From Thiocapsa sp. (GTDB lineage: Bacteria > Pseudomonadota > Gammaproteobacteria > Chromatiales > Chromatiaceae): a DNA stretch of 46,355 bases. This document shows positions 15,329 through 22,871 of the stretch, one piece after another (the first letter of the stretch is position 1; every line of letters starts with the position of its first letter). The notes under the pieces were generated by a model, which saw only the letters and a list, made by a program, of their open reading frames with translations, was not told the origin of the DNA and made no database searches. Both the position numbers and the translations under genes were made by a program. The DNA is taken from assembly GCF_011390875.1 (NCBI RefSeq), contig NZ_JAABRP010000021.1:1-46355 (forward strand), read 5' to 3'.

Positions 15329-16990
15329 GTGATTGAAATAACCGATGCCTTTGCGGAGCTTGCCGTCCTTCTGGTGATCGCGGCCGTTGCTGGCGCGATT
15401 GCGGTGCGCCTGAAACAGCCCCTGCTGATTGCGTACATCGTCGTCGGCATCGCGGTCGGACCGGCAGGTTTCTCGCTGGTCCAATCCCACGATCAGATCG
15501 AGGTGCTCGCCCAAGTCGGCGTGGCGGTGCTCCTGTTCGTCGTGGGACTGAAGCTGGACCTCACCCGGGTGCGCGATATCGGCCCGGTCGCCTTGGCCAC
15601 CGGATTGGGCCAGCTCGCCTTTACGATCGTCTTCGGCTTCCTGATTATCCTGGCATTGGGCAAGGGACTGGTCGAAGCACTCTATGTCGCGGTCGCACTG
15701 ACCTTCTCGAGCACCATCATCATCGTCAAGCTGCTCTCCGACAAGGGCGAGCTCGACGCGCTGCACGGACGCATCGCGATCGGTTTCCTGATCGTGCAGG
15801 ATATTGCCGTCGTGCTGGCGATGATGGCGATGAGCTCTCTCGGCTCGGGCGCCGACGCATCGGCCTGGGCTGTCGCGATCTCGCTGGTGGGGCGCATCAC
15901 GGCCGCAGCGGTGCTGATGTTCGTGCTGATGCGTTACGTGCTCCCGGATCTCCTGCATCGTATCGCGCGCTCGCAGGAGTTGCTCCTGATCTTCGCAATC
16001 GCCTGGGGAACCGGGCTCGCAGCGCTCGGGGAATGGGTTGGATTCTCCAAGGAAGCCGGGGCCTTCCTGGCCGGTTTCTCGTTGGCATCGACCGCCTATC
16101 GCGAGGCGATCAGCGCGCGACTGACGGGCATCCGCGACTTTCTGCTGTTGTTCTTCTTCATCCATCTCGGAGCCGAGCTTGACCTGACGACCCTCGGTGC
16201 CGAGGTCTGGCCCGCGATCTGGCTGTCGTTGTTCGTGCTCATCGGCAATCCGTTGATCGTGATGGCCATCATGGGCGTGATGGGCTATCGCAAGCGCACA
16301 GGGTTTCTGGCGGGCCTGACGGTCGCGCAGATCAGCGAATTCTCGATCGTCTTCGTGGCGATGGGCATCAGCCTGGGCCATGTCGGGGTCGAGGCGCTCG
16401 GGCTGACGACCTTGGTGGGGCTGATCACCATTACCCTGTCGACGTACATGATCCTGTACTCGCATCCCCTGTACCGCACCCTCGCGCCTCTGCTCGGGCT
16501 ATTCGAACGACGCCGGCCTTACCGGGAGCTCATGGGCGACAATCCATCTTCGGACGGAGCGCAGCCGGAGGTCCTCGTGATCGGGCTTGGCCGCTACGGA
16601 CTCCGTCTGGCACGACGTCTGCGCGACGAAGGCCTGCAGGTCATCGGTGTGGACTGTGATCCTGACGTCGTGCGGCGCCTGAGCGGCGCCGGCTTGAATG
16701 TCCGCTTCGGCGATGGCCACGACGCTGCCTTTTTGGATAGTCTCCCCATGGAGGGGCTGAGCTGGGCCATCAGCACCCTGCCCGACCTGGATTCAAACCG
16801 AGTACTGCTCTACGCCCTGGCCGAGCGACGTTTCTCCGGCGAGATCGCCGTCGTCGCCCGCGACGACGCGCAGGGCGCACAGCTCTGGCAGATCGGTGCG
16901 CCGGTCATTCTGTACCCCTTCCGAGATGCGGTGGACTTCGCCGCGGACAACATCATGACCATCATGCGCCGCCACAGGCAGGCCATTTGA
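15329..16990 (+). CDS. Kef-type CPA2 cation:proton antiporter with RCK/TrkA-N domain
   Basis: 553 residues from a GTG at 15329. About twelve hydrophobic helices form a CPA2 antiporter domain (residues ~5-380; motifs AYIVVGIAVGP, GFLIVQDIAVV, EAGAFLAGFSLAS, FFFIHLGAELDL). A C-terminal Rossmann RCK_N domain follows (about 415-540) beginning VLVIGLGRYGLRLARRL, which would bind NAD(H) or another nucleotide and gate transport. Kef-type proteins exchange K+ (or Na+) for H+ in the inner membrane. The first conserved residues (EITDAFAELAVLL) start right after the GTG; the more distal ATG at 15230 gives a non-conserved extension. AGGT lies about nine bases before the GTG. Its neighbour two genes upstream is nhaR, which suggests a role in cation homeostasis. 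Confidence 0.85.
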   Translation: MIEITDAFAELAVLLVIAAVAGAIAVRLKQPLLIAYIVVGIAVGPAGFSLVQSHDQIEVLAQVGVAVLLFVVGLKLDLTRVRDIGPVALATGLGQLAFTIVFGFLIILALGKGLVEALYVAVALTFSSTIIIVKLLSDKGELDALHGRIAIGFLIVQDIAVVLAMMAMSSLGSGADASAWAVAISLVGRITAAAVLMFVLMRYVLPDLLHRIARSQELLLIFAIAWGTGLAALGEWVGFSKEAGAFLAGFSLASTAYREAISARLTGIRDFLLLFFFIHLGAELDLTTLGAEVWPAIWLSLFVLIGNPLIVMAIMGVMGYRKRTGFLAGLTVAQISEFSIVFVAMGISLGHVGVEALGLTTLVGLITITLSTYMILYSHPLYRTLAPLLGLFERRRPYRELMGDNPSSDGAQPEVLVIGLGRYGLRLARRLRDEGLQVIGVDCDPDVVRRLSGAGLNVRFGDGHDAAFLDSLPMEGLSWAISTLPDLDSNRVLLYALAERRFSGEIAVVARDDAQGAQLWQIGAPVILYPFRDAVDFAADNIMTIMRRHRQAI

Positions 16991-17311
16991 CCGCGAGCAT
17001 CCGGCGAGATCGCCGTCTTCAATCGTCGACCAAGGTTGTACCGAGATCGGTATACTGTCGACTAGACGATCGAGCGTTTGCCCTCGGCTCCAACCGCTCC
17101 GGTTTGCTCACTGATCTCTGAGGATTCAGCGAGAATCACGGCATGTTCCTTGTCCAAGGAGTGACGAGCGAACGTCGCTTTTCCGCCGACCCGGTTACCT
17201 CGACTCTTCCGCAAACCACCGTGGAAGAACCCATCCGCAACAGGCTCGCGCTTTGTTCCGGCCCCCGTCGGTACGTGCCCCAATCACCCATTCACCCGGA
17301 ACCCCGCGCTC
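16991..17311. other. Intergenic region upstream of the CoA-binding protein
   Basis: About 320 bp. A TATACT at 17051-17056 flanked by GTCGAC words could be a -10 element but lacks a matching -35. There is no hairpin with a T-run after the antiporter stop and no credible small gene. Confidence 0.35.
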
Positions 17312-17749
17312 ATGGCTTCGAACTACGAAAGCTTCTTTAACCTCGGCCGCTTCGGCGTCGTCGGACACACCACAGCCAAGCCTTTTCCGCTCCTCAGTTA
17401 TCGGCGGCTGAAGGCGATGGGGAAAACCGTCTATCCGATCGACCCCAGCACTATGCTGGTCGACCGGGATCCCGCGTATCCCACGCTCGCGTCCTTACCC
17501 CAACCCATCGATGGTCTCATCATCGAGGTGCCGAAGGCGGAAAGCGCGGGCTGGGTTGCCGCGGCCGCGGATGCAGGGATCGGTCATGTCTGGATCCACA
17601 TGGCCCACGAGACCCCGGAGGCGGTGGCGCTCGCCGCGGAGAAAGGCATCAATCTACGCACCGGGACCTGTGCCGTTATGTATCTGAATCCCGGACCGTC
17701 CGTTCACGGCATCCATAAGCTCGTCATGAAGCTGACCGGGAAGTATTGA
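17312..17749 (+). CDS. CoA-binding domain protein
   Basis: 145 residues comprising one Rossmann-like CoA_binding_2 domain: an FGVVGHTTAKPFP nucleotide-binding loop near residue 14, conserved YPIDP and YPTLASLPQPIDGLIIEVP, and VWIHMAHETPEA. Small proteins of this kind (YccU-like) bind CoA but have no established enzymatic activity. A cysteine lies in LRTGTCAVMYLNP where family members usually have CP(V/L)MY, so the family cysteine is kept but the following residue differs. It stands alone, convergent with the exported protein gene to the right. No clear ribosome site is visible; the start is chosen because the domain begins within a few residues. Confidence 0.8.
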   Translation: MASNYESFFNLGRFGVVGHTTAKPFPLLSYRRLKAMGKTVYPIDPSTMLVDRDPAYPTLASLPQPIDGLIIEVPKAESAGWVAAAADAGIGHVWIHMAHETPEAVALAAEKGINLRTGTCAVMYLNPGPSVHGIHKLVMKLTGKY

Positions 17750-17902
17750 GGCGCGGCCTTCGATTGCCCCCGGAAGGTGCCCGCCGGTCTTGCCCGGAAC
17801 GCAGGCGTCTCGGCCGACCGACGTCGCCTCGAGACGTCGACCTCAAGGCGGAGGCGATCCGGTCGCTGCGGCCCCGCCCGGCAAGCCGGATCCGCAAGCG
17901 AC

Positions 17903-18376
17903 TCACTCGGCGCCCACTTCGACTTGCTCGGTCCACTTCAGAGAGGGCGGTCCGGGCGGGATATCCTTGAAGCTGTCGCCGTCTGCGGCGATGGCGAACT
18001 GCCGCCCTGCCTCGGCGCCGGCGGCCGCGGGGTCCGGGTTGAGATAGGCAACCCCAAGCCAGCCCGGAGCCAAGACCTGTGGTCCTGCGACGCCCCTGTC
18101 CAGGGCCTCTTGGCTCAAGGCGTAGGAACGTACGGTGATGGTGTCCCCCGGCTGCACGGGAGAGGTGGAGCGCAGCACCGAGATGACCTCCATGCGGTAG
18201 AGCACTTCCGAGCGCTCTCCTTGGCCCGTGGGCGCCTGCGCTTCCAGCACCCGGACCTCGAGCTCCGCCGCCGCGGCATCTTTGAGCCCCTGCCCCGCCC
18301 GGGCGCTCAACGACAGAGCCAGAAGCACGCCGAGAGCGGCCACGGTCGCGATGCGAATCAAATGGACTTGCAACAT
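17903..18376 (-). CDS. Exported protein of unknown function
   Basis: 157 residues with a clear signal peptide (basic-poor MLQVHLIRIA, hydrophobic core VAALGVLLALSLS, cleavage near ARA-GQ) and a soluble beta-rich remainder (LEVRVLEAQAP, YRMEVISVLRS, PGDTITVRSYAL, GWLGVAYLNP). I do not recognise a family. The pattern of VLYRMEVISV...GDTITV resembles small periplasmic domains annotated as nucleic-acid-binding or DUF-type beta folds, but I cannot assign one. The start at 18376 is secured by GAGGAG at the right distance. No cysteines are present. It is transcribed in the same direction as the lipase-like gene about 240 bp upstream, from which it may be separately transcribed. Confidence 0.75.
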   Translation of the reverse strand: MLQVHLIRIATVAALGVLLALSLSARAGQGLKDAAAAELEVRVLEAQAPTGQGERSEVLYRMEVISVLRSTSPVQPGDTITVRSYALSQEALDRGVAGPQVLAPGWLGVAYLNPDPAAAGAEAGRQFAIAADGDSFKDIPPGPPSLKWTEQVEVGAE

Positions 18377-18614
18377 AGCGATCTCCTCTGCAGTTGATGA
18401 CGACCACCGCAGCCTCGATTGGGCTGCGATGGATCCTGCTTCCAGTCTAGTCCGGGGCGCAGATCGGTCAACGTCGCGACCTACCTCCGTCAACAGAGCC
18501 GCCCGGGCACCCCGGCCGCGAATGTGTCGGCAGGTCGATCCGATTGTCGGGGGGCTATCGCTGTCGCACAGCTGAAGCAGAAGCAGAAGCAGAAGGCAGC
18601 TTACTTTGCGGGTC
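18377..18614. other. Intergenic region with a short GAAGCA tandem repeat
   Basis: Between two minus-strand genes. A hexamer GAAGCA is repeated about four times at 18573-18596. No hairpin or gene was identified. Confidence 0.5.
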
Positions 18615-19493
18615 TCACTGCGAACCGGTCGCGCGGGTTTCGGCGGGTTTCGCCACCAGGTGCGACAACAGCAGCCCGTCCTGCCGACTGAGTTGGTGAT
18701 CGCCGGCCACCACCTGGATGTCGGCGCGGCCATTGAGCGCCGGCACCCGGCGCAGATCCTGACTGGAGGCCGGCACGACCTGGTCGCCCGGCAACCCGAA
18801 GGCGGCCCCACGGACCACTCCGACGTAAGCGATGTCGGGGTGTCGGCGACCGTTCAGCCAGTACAGCAGGTTGCCGGGCACCGGTGGCGATAGGTCTGCA
18901 AGGACCCCGCGCGAAGACTGTACGGTGCGATACATGTCGTCGCCCACCTTGCGTTCGACGAACCAGCGTTTGATTCCGCCGAACAGTCCGCTGTCGTCGG
19001 TCGCATCCAGCGCCTGCCAGGCGCGCTCGGTGCCCGAATGGGGGGCTGCGATGGTGATCAGTCGGGTGACGGTGCCCGCACCGTAGTTCACCAGTGCGAG
19101 CCGAGCCACGACGCCGCCGGCCGAATGCCCGATGAGCTCGACCGTGTCCGTCGGGTGCCGTTGCGCGATGGCGCCCAGCATCCCGCCGAGAAAGCGCGCC
19201 TGCTCCATCAGCGGGGCGGTGGAGGGCAGATCGACCGTGTAGATTGCGAACTCCCCCGCTGGTCGCACGACCGGCTCCAGCCGCACCCCCGACGAGGTAG
19301 ACCGCCAGTTACCGGCGACTCTCCAGCCAGCCTCTTCCAAGACCGGCAAGACTCCGCTCTGCCGCCAGGATGCAGAATCGCCGAGGTAACCGTGCACCGG
19401 CACCAGAATGCGACCGGCCCCGGCGGTACCGGCATACGCCAGCCCCAGCGCGCAATATAGGGCCAGCCACCACCGACCACGCCAATGCTTCAT
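18615..19493 (-). CDS. Exported alpha/beta hydrolase, triacylglycerol lipase-like
   Basis: 292 residues from the ATG at 19493, which has GGAGG at good spacing. It begins with a signal peptide (WWLALYCALGLAYAGTAGA). The mature part has the lipase oxyanion region ILVPVHGYLGDSASW, the nucleophile elbow GHSAGG (Ser is the presumed catalytic residue), and candidate acid and base residues in PGDQVVPASSQDL and VAGDHQLSRQDGL (His). It is a predicted periplasmic or secreted esterase/lipase of the family I type; the substrate is unknown. The ATG overlaps the end of an upstream, apparently frameshifted gene as ATGA, implying translational coupling in the ancestral operon. Confidence 0.83.
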   Translation of the reverse strand: MKHWRGRWWLALYCALGLAYAGTAGAGRILVPVHGYLGDSASWRQSGVLPVLEEAGWRVAGNWRSTSSGVRLEPVVRPAGEFAIYTVDLPSTAPLMEQARFLGGMLGAIAQRHPTDTVELIGHSAGGVVARLALVNYGAGTVTRLITIAAPHSGTERAWQALDATDDSGLFGGIKRWFVERKVGDDMYRTVQSSRGVLADLSPPVPGNLLYWLNGRRHPDIAYVGVVRGAAFGLPGDQVVPASSQDLRRVPALNGRADIQVVAGDHQLSRQDGLLLSHLVAKPAETRATGSQ

Positions 19494-19847
19494 ACTTCGT
19501 CCTCCGGGTTGATCAGGCGTCCGACGCCTGCGATCTCGATGCTGACCCATGCCGACCCGGTTGCCGGCCGCCGGGAATACCGACGGTCGACCTGCAAGGG
19601 CCAAAGAGAGGGCCGAATGGTCAGCTCGTGTTGGCGCCGGCCGAATCGAGAGGGTTTCCCCGCCCGGCTTGAAGATCACGCCATCGCGAGGTGCTGCGTC
19701 GCCCCATTTCTTCGGGTCCAGTCCGAGATCAGTGTACGCGAAATCTCCCCATGTCCTCGCGGGTACTCTGACGGGAGCGCGCAATCGGCTGATGAGAAAA
19801 TTGATCGTGTCGGCAAGGGATGGGACCGAGATGCCCGACGCTCGCAT
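19490..19847 (-). pseudogene. Small unknown gene with an apparent frameshift, overlapping the lipase gene
   Basis: One frame from an ATG at 19847 encodes about 75 protein-like residues (TINFLISRLRAPVRVP, KKWGDAAPRDGVIFKPGG) and then becomes arginine-rich noise. A second frame picks up sensible sequence near 19618-19635 (ELTIRPSLWPLQVDRRYS, SAWVSIEIAGVGRLINPEDE) and ends in a TGA overlapping the lipase ATG. Joined, they give one product of about 118 residues. I read this as a single gene broken by a 1-nt indel, a sequencing error, or less likely programmed frameshifting. No family recognised and no clear ribosome site at the ATG. Confidence 0.45.
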
Positions 19848-20015
19848 CGAGGTTCTTTAACCCGGCGACGGACGACGGGGAGAAGCGGGGCAGTTCGGGG
19901 GCGTTGAACTTGCCTGAAGGCGCGCGGGTCGAGTAAAACCCGACGATCCTTGGAGCCCGTGGTCAATCCGCACGGGCGGGAACGATGAGCACGCCAATCA
20001 CGAACCGAGACAAGC

Positions 20016-20462
20016 ATGAGCCGATTGGACACGACAGAGGACCCTTACCTGCGCGCCTTTCGCGGCAGCTTCACCTCCGCCTTGCGCTGGCATCAGCTCG
20101 ACGATCTCTGGGCACGGATCGACGCGCGTGCGGATGCGGGTTGGTTTCTCTATGCAGTCGGCGAGCCGCCGCCGACGGCGGCGACCGATGCGGCCGGCGT
20201 CAGGGACTTCGTCGCGGAGATCGACCGCCTGCTGCGCGCCGAGCATCGCGAGGACTATTGCGGCATCGTCTATGCCGACGATCCGCGCGCGCCGACCTTC
20301 GTGAAGATTTATGATCCGAACAATCTCGGCGTGGTGTGCGGTTTCAGCGACTCTCCGCCCCTGCCCGGCTGGGTGATGAGTTTGATTCCGCCGGTTGACC
20401 TGCCGAGCACGCGCCCCCCGCCGAAGAACCGGCGGCGCTGGTGGCAACGATTGTTCGGATAG
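20016..20462 (+). CDS. Conserved-looking protein of unknown function
   Basis: 148 residues, soluble. Recognisable stretches are HQLDDLWARIDARADAGWFLYAVGE, DFVAEIDRLLRAEHREDYCGIVYADD, PTFVKIYDPNNLGVVCGFS and a basic C-terminus (PPKNRRRWWQRLFG). The composition and codon use are those of a real gene, and I have the impression of a gammaproteobacterial hypothetical family, but I cannot name it. The ERCC4 nuclease gene follows 78 nt downstream on the same strand, so co-transcription is possible. There are no transmembrane segments or signal peptide. The start has no strong ribosome site; the ATG at 20016 is the first codon of the conserved-looking part. Confidence 0.7.
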   Translation: MSRLDTTEDPYLRAFRGSFTSALRWHQLDDLWARIDARADAGWFLYAVGEPPPTAATDAAGVRDFVAEIDRLLRAEHREDYCGIVYADDPRAPTFVKIYDPNNLGVVCGFSDSPPLPGWVMSLIPPVDLPSTRPPPKNRRRWWQRLFG

Positions 20463-20540
20463 ACGGGGCTCGGACCCGAACAAGGCGCCGGTTCGGCAAC
20501 GCACGTCGACGACGCGATCCCCCGATGGAGGCACGACGCG

Positions 20541-21224
20541 ATGGATCCGAGTCAGGCTTTCTCGATGCGTGTGGACGATCGCGAGGCATCGAGCCCGGTC
20601 CTCGCGGCCTTGCGTGGTCACCCCGAATTCCGAATCCAGGTCGAACGCCTCCCTGTCGGCGACTACCTAATCGACGACAGCCTACTCTTGGAGCGCAAGA
20701 CGCTGATTGATTTGGTGTCGTCGATCAAGGACGGGCGTCTTTTCGCGCAGGCCGAACGTCTCGCGACTGCCGGACCGCGCGGCGCGCTGATCCTCGAAGG
20801 CACCACACGGGACCTGACCGAGAGCCGCATGCGGCGCGAGGCGATCCAAGGCGCACTCGTGACCTTGACGCTGTTCTTCGGTCTGCCGCTGCTGCGCGCT
20901 CGGGATCCGGAGGAGTCGGCCCGGCTGATGCTCTTCGCCGCGCGTCAGCAACGCTCATTCGCCCGGGGCGCAATCCCGCGACACGGCAAGCGGCCACGCG
21001 GGAAGGCGCGTCTCCAGAGCCATATCCTCCAAGGGCTGCCGCGGATCGGACCCGAGCGGGCCAAGCGACTGATCGAGCACTTCGGCAGCATCGAGGCCGT
21101 GATCACGGCGGATACCGAGGCATTGACCGCGGTGCCCGGCATCGGCGATGCAGTCGCCGAGACGATTCGTTGGGCAGTCCGAGAGATCCCGCCAATCTAC
21201 CCGGACACGCCCTGCCAGGTTTGA
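20541..21224 (+). CDS. ERCC4/XPF-type nuclease with helix-hairpin-helix domain
   Basis: 227 residues. The N-terminal half is an ERCC4 nuclease domain as in XPF, Mus81 and archaeal Hef: DDRE near residue 12, GDYLIDD around 43, and the catalytic [15 protein letters not shown] (ERKxxxD), followed by LILEGT. The C-terminal part has tandem helix-hairpin-helix motifs ([22 protein letters not shown] and [17 protein letters not shown]). The helicase part of archaeal/eukaryotic XPF is absent. Family members cut branched or flap DNA structures; activity here is inferred. GGAGG nine bases before the ATG at 20541 supports this start. It stands between an unknown gene and argG and is not part of a recognisable repair or defence cluster. 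Confidence 0.85.
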   Translation: MDPSQAFSMRVDDREASSPVLAALRGHPEFRIQVERLPVGDYLIDDSLLLERKTLIDLVSSIKDGRLFAQAERLATAGPRGALILEGTTRDLTESRMRREAIQGALVTLTLFFGLPLLRARDPEESARLMLFAARQQRSFARGAIPRHGKRPRGKARLQSHILQGLPRIGPERAKRLIEHFGSIEAVITADTEALTAVPGIGDAVAETIRWAVREIPPIYPDTPCQV

Positions 21225-21369
21225 ACCGAGCCGCAGTGAAGGTTGGGCCGAGCGGGAGCGAGGCCCAACAGATGCCGCCATGCGGACCGCCGAATGTCGG
21301 TTTCGATTACTTCGGACGAGGTCAAGATTCTGTTTTTCTTCGAGTCCTTCCTGCCTTCGCAGTTCACAT

Positions 21370-21383
21370 TCCCGGATCCGGGA
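21370..21383. promoter_or_regulatory. Palindrome upstream of argG
   Basis: The perfect 14-bp palindrome TCCCGGATCCGGGA lies 63 bases before the argG start, directly upstream of a TATACT (about 21412-21417) that could be its -10 box. It could be an operator; no known ArgR box pattern is seen. Confidence 0.3.
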
Positions 21384-21445
21384 TGATCGACCGGGGCCGG
21401 CGAACTGGGTATATACTCACCGATTTTCCGAGTTGGAGCAGAACG

Positions 21446-22669
21446 ATGGCGCAAGGCGCAATCAAGAAGGTGGTGTTGGCCTACTCCGGTGGTCTGGATA
21501 CCTCGGTCATCCTCAAGTGGCTTCAGGAGGAGTATGGCTGCGAGGTCGTGACCTTCACGGCCGACATCGGCCAGGGTGAGGAGCTCGAGCCGGCGCGCGC
21601 CAAGGCCACTGCCGCGGGGGTGAAGGAGATCTACATCGACGATCTGCGCGAGGAGTTCGTGCGCGATTTCGTCTTCCCCATGTTCCGCGCCAATGCCATC
21701 TACGAGGGCGAGTATCTGCTCGGCACCTCGATCGCACGTCCCTTGATCGGCAAGCGTCTGATCGAGATCGCCGCCGAGACCGGTGCCGACGCCATCTCGC
21801 ACGGCGCGACCGGCAAGGGCAACGACCAGGTCCGTTTCGAGCTGACCGCCTATGCGCTGAACCCGGACATCAAGATCATCGCGCCCTGGCGCGAGTGGGA
21901 TCTGCTCTCGCGCGAGAAGCTGATGGACTATGCGGCGAGCCGCGGGATCGCGGTCGAGATGAAGCGCGACGGCACCAAGTCGCCCTACTCGATGGACGCC
22001 AACCTGCTGCATATCTCCTATGAAGGCTACGACCTGGAAGATCCCTGGGTCGAGCCGGGTGCGGACATGTGGCGATGGAGCGTCGCGCCGGAGGATGCAC
22101 CGGATCAGGCAACCCTGATCGAGCTGATGTTCGAGCGTGGCGATTGTGTCGGAATCGACGGGCAACGCATGTCGCCGGCCGAGGTCCTCGCCGAGCTCAA
22201 CCGGATCGGCGGGGCCAACGGAATCGGGCGCAGCGACATCGTCGAGAACCGCTATGTCGGCATGAAGTCACGCGGCTGCTACGAAACACCCGGCGGCACC
22301 ATCCTGCTCAAGGCCCACCGCGCCATGGAGTCCTTGACGCTCGACCGCGAGGCCGCGCACCTCAAAGACGAGCTGATGCCGCGCTATGCGAGCCTCGTCT
22401 ACAACGGATACTGGTTCGCACCCGAACGGTTGATGCTTCAGGCCGCGATCGACGCAACCCAAGACGTGGTCAACGGCGTCGTGCGCCTGCGGCTCTACAA
22501 GGGAAATGTAATGGTGGTCGGACGCAAATCCGAGACCAACAGCCTCTTCGACGCCTCGATCGCGACCTTCGAGGAGGATGCCGGGGCCTACGATCAAAAG
22601 GACGCGACCGGGTTTATTCGCTTGAATGCGTTGCGGTTAAGGGTCGCCGGGCGCAAAAACCGCTGCTAA
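21446..22669 (+). CDS. argG: Argininosuccinate synthase
   Basis: 407 residues from the ATG at 21446 (GGAG eight to ten bases upstream). It condenses citrulline and aspartate with ATP to argininosuccinate, the penultimate step of arginine synthesis. The ATP-binding AYSGGLDTS lies at residues 12-20; other family blocks are [33 protein letters not shown] and [15 protein letters not shown]. The length is typical. The open frame reaches back to 21170 inside the nuclease gene, but the family always starts at this position. The stop codon TAA is the first three bases of an 82-bp palindromic repeat unit. No other arginine gene is nearby. Confidence 0.96.
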   Translation: MAQGAIKKVVLAYSGGLDTSVILKWLQEEYGCEVVTFTADIGQGEELEPARAKATAAGVKEIYIDDLREEFVRDFVFPMFRANAIYEGEYLLGTSIARPLIGKRLIEIAAETGADAISHGATGKGNDQVRFELTAYALNPDIKIIAPWREWDLLSREKLMDYAASRGIAVEMKRDGTKSPYSMDANLLHISYEGYDLEDPWVEPGADMWRWSVAPEDAPDQATLIELMFERGDCVGIDGQRMSPAEVLAELNRIGGANGIGRSDIVENRYVGMKSRGCYETPGGTILLKAHRAMESLTLDREAAHLKDELMPRYASLVYNGYWFAPERLMLQAAIDATQDVVNGVVRLRLYKGNVMVVGRKSETNSLFDASIATFEEDAGAYDQKDATGFIRLNALRLRVAGRKNRC

Positions 22670-22748
22670 ACCGCGTCCGAGGCGATCTGCTCGGCCGGAG
22701 ACAATTCCAACCTCGTCTCCGTCCATTGCGTCGGCGAGACGCGGTTTA
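22667..22748. repeat. 82-bp unit with inverted ends TAAACCGCGTC / GACGCGGTTTA
   Basis: The left terminus TAAACCGCGTCC coincides with the argG stop codon; the right terminus is GACGCGGTTTA ending at 22748. With the unit at 22786 it forms a pair joined by a 37-bp linker that contains its own hairpin (AAAGCGCTTC / GAAGTGCTTT). Confidence 0.8.
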
Positions 22749-22785
22749 GGCAAAAAAGCGCTTCGAGAGAAGTGCTTTCGAATCC

Positions 22786-22871
22786 TAAAGCGCGTCCGGA
22801 GATGCCTTGCTTGGATGCGCCAAGGCTCGCACATCCGCCTGACATGGCGGAGACACTCGGGACGCGCTTTA
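22786..22871. repeat. 86-bp unit with inverted ends TAAAGCGCGTCC / GGACGCGCTTTA
   Basis: The second unit of the pair between the convergent argG and sugar dehydrogenase genes, with perfect 12-bp terminal inverted repeats. Its right end TAAAGCGCG (minus strand) supplies the TAA stop codon of the dehydrogenase gene. Confidence 0.8.

Noticed and set aside
15089-16465. Long minus-strand frame of 458 codons opposite the Kef antiporter
   Set aside because: Composition is His/Asp/Gln/Arg-rich as expected for the antisense of a membrane protein; the plus strand has clear family motifs.
17020-17060. GTCGAC-flanked TATACT as a promoter of the CoA-binding gene
   Set aside because: No -35 at acceptable spacing and 250 bp from the gene; left as a remark only.
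18573-18596. GAAGCA hexamer repeat as a phase-variable coding repeat
   Set aside because: Not inside a credible gene; the frames reading through it are the upstream extension of the exported protein and have no support.
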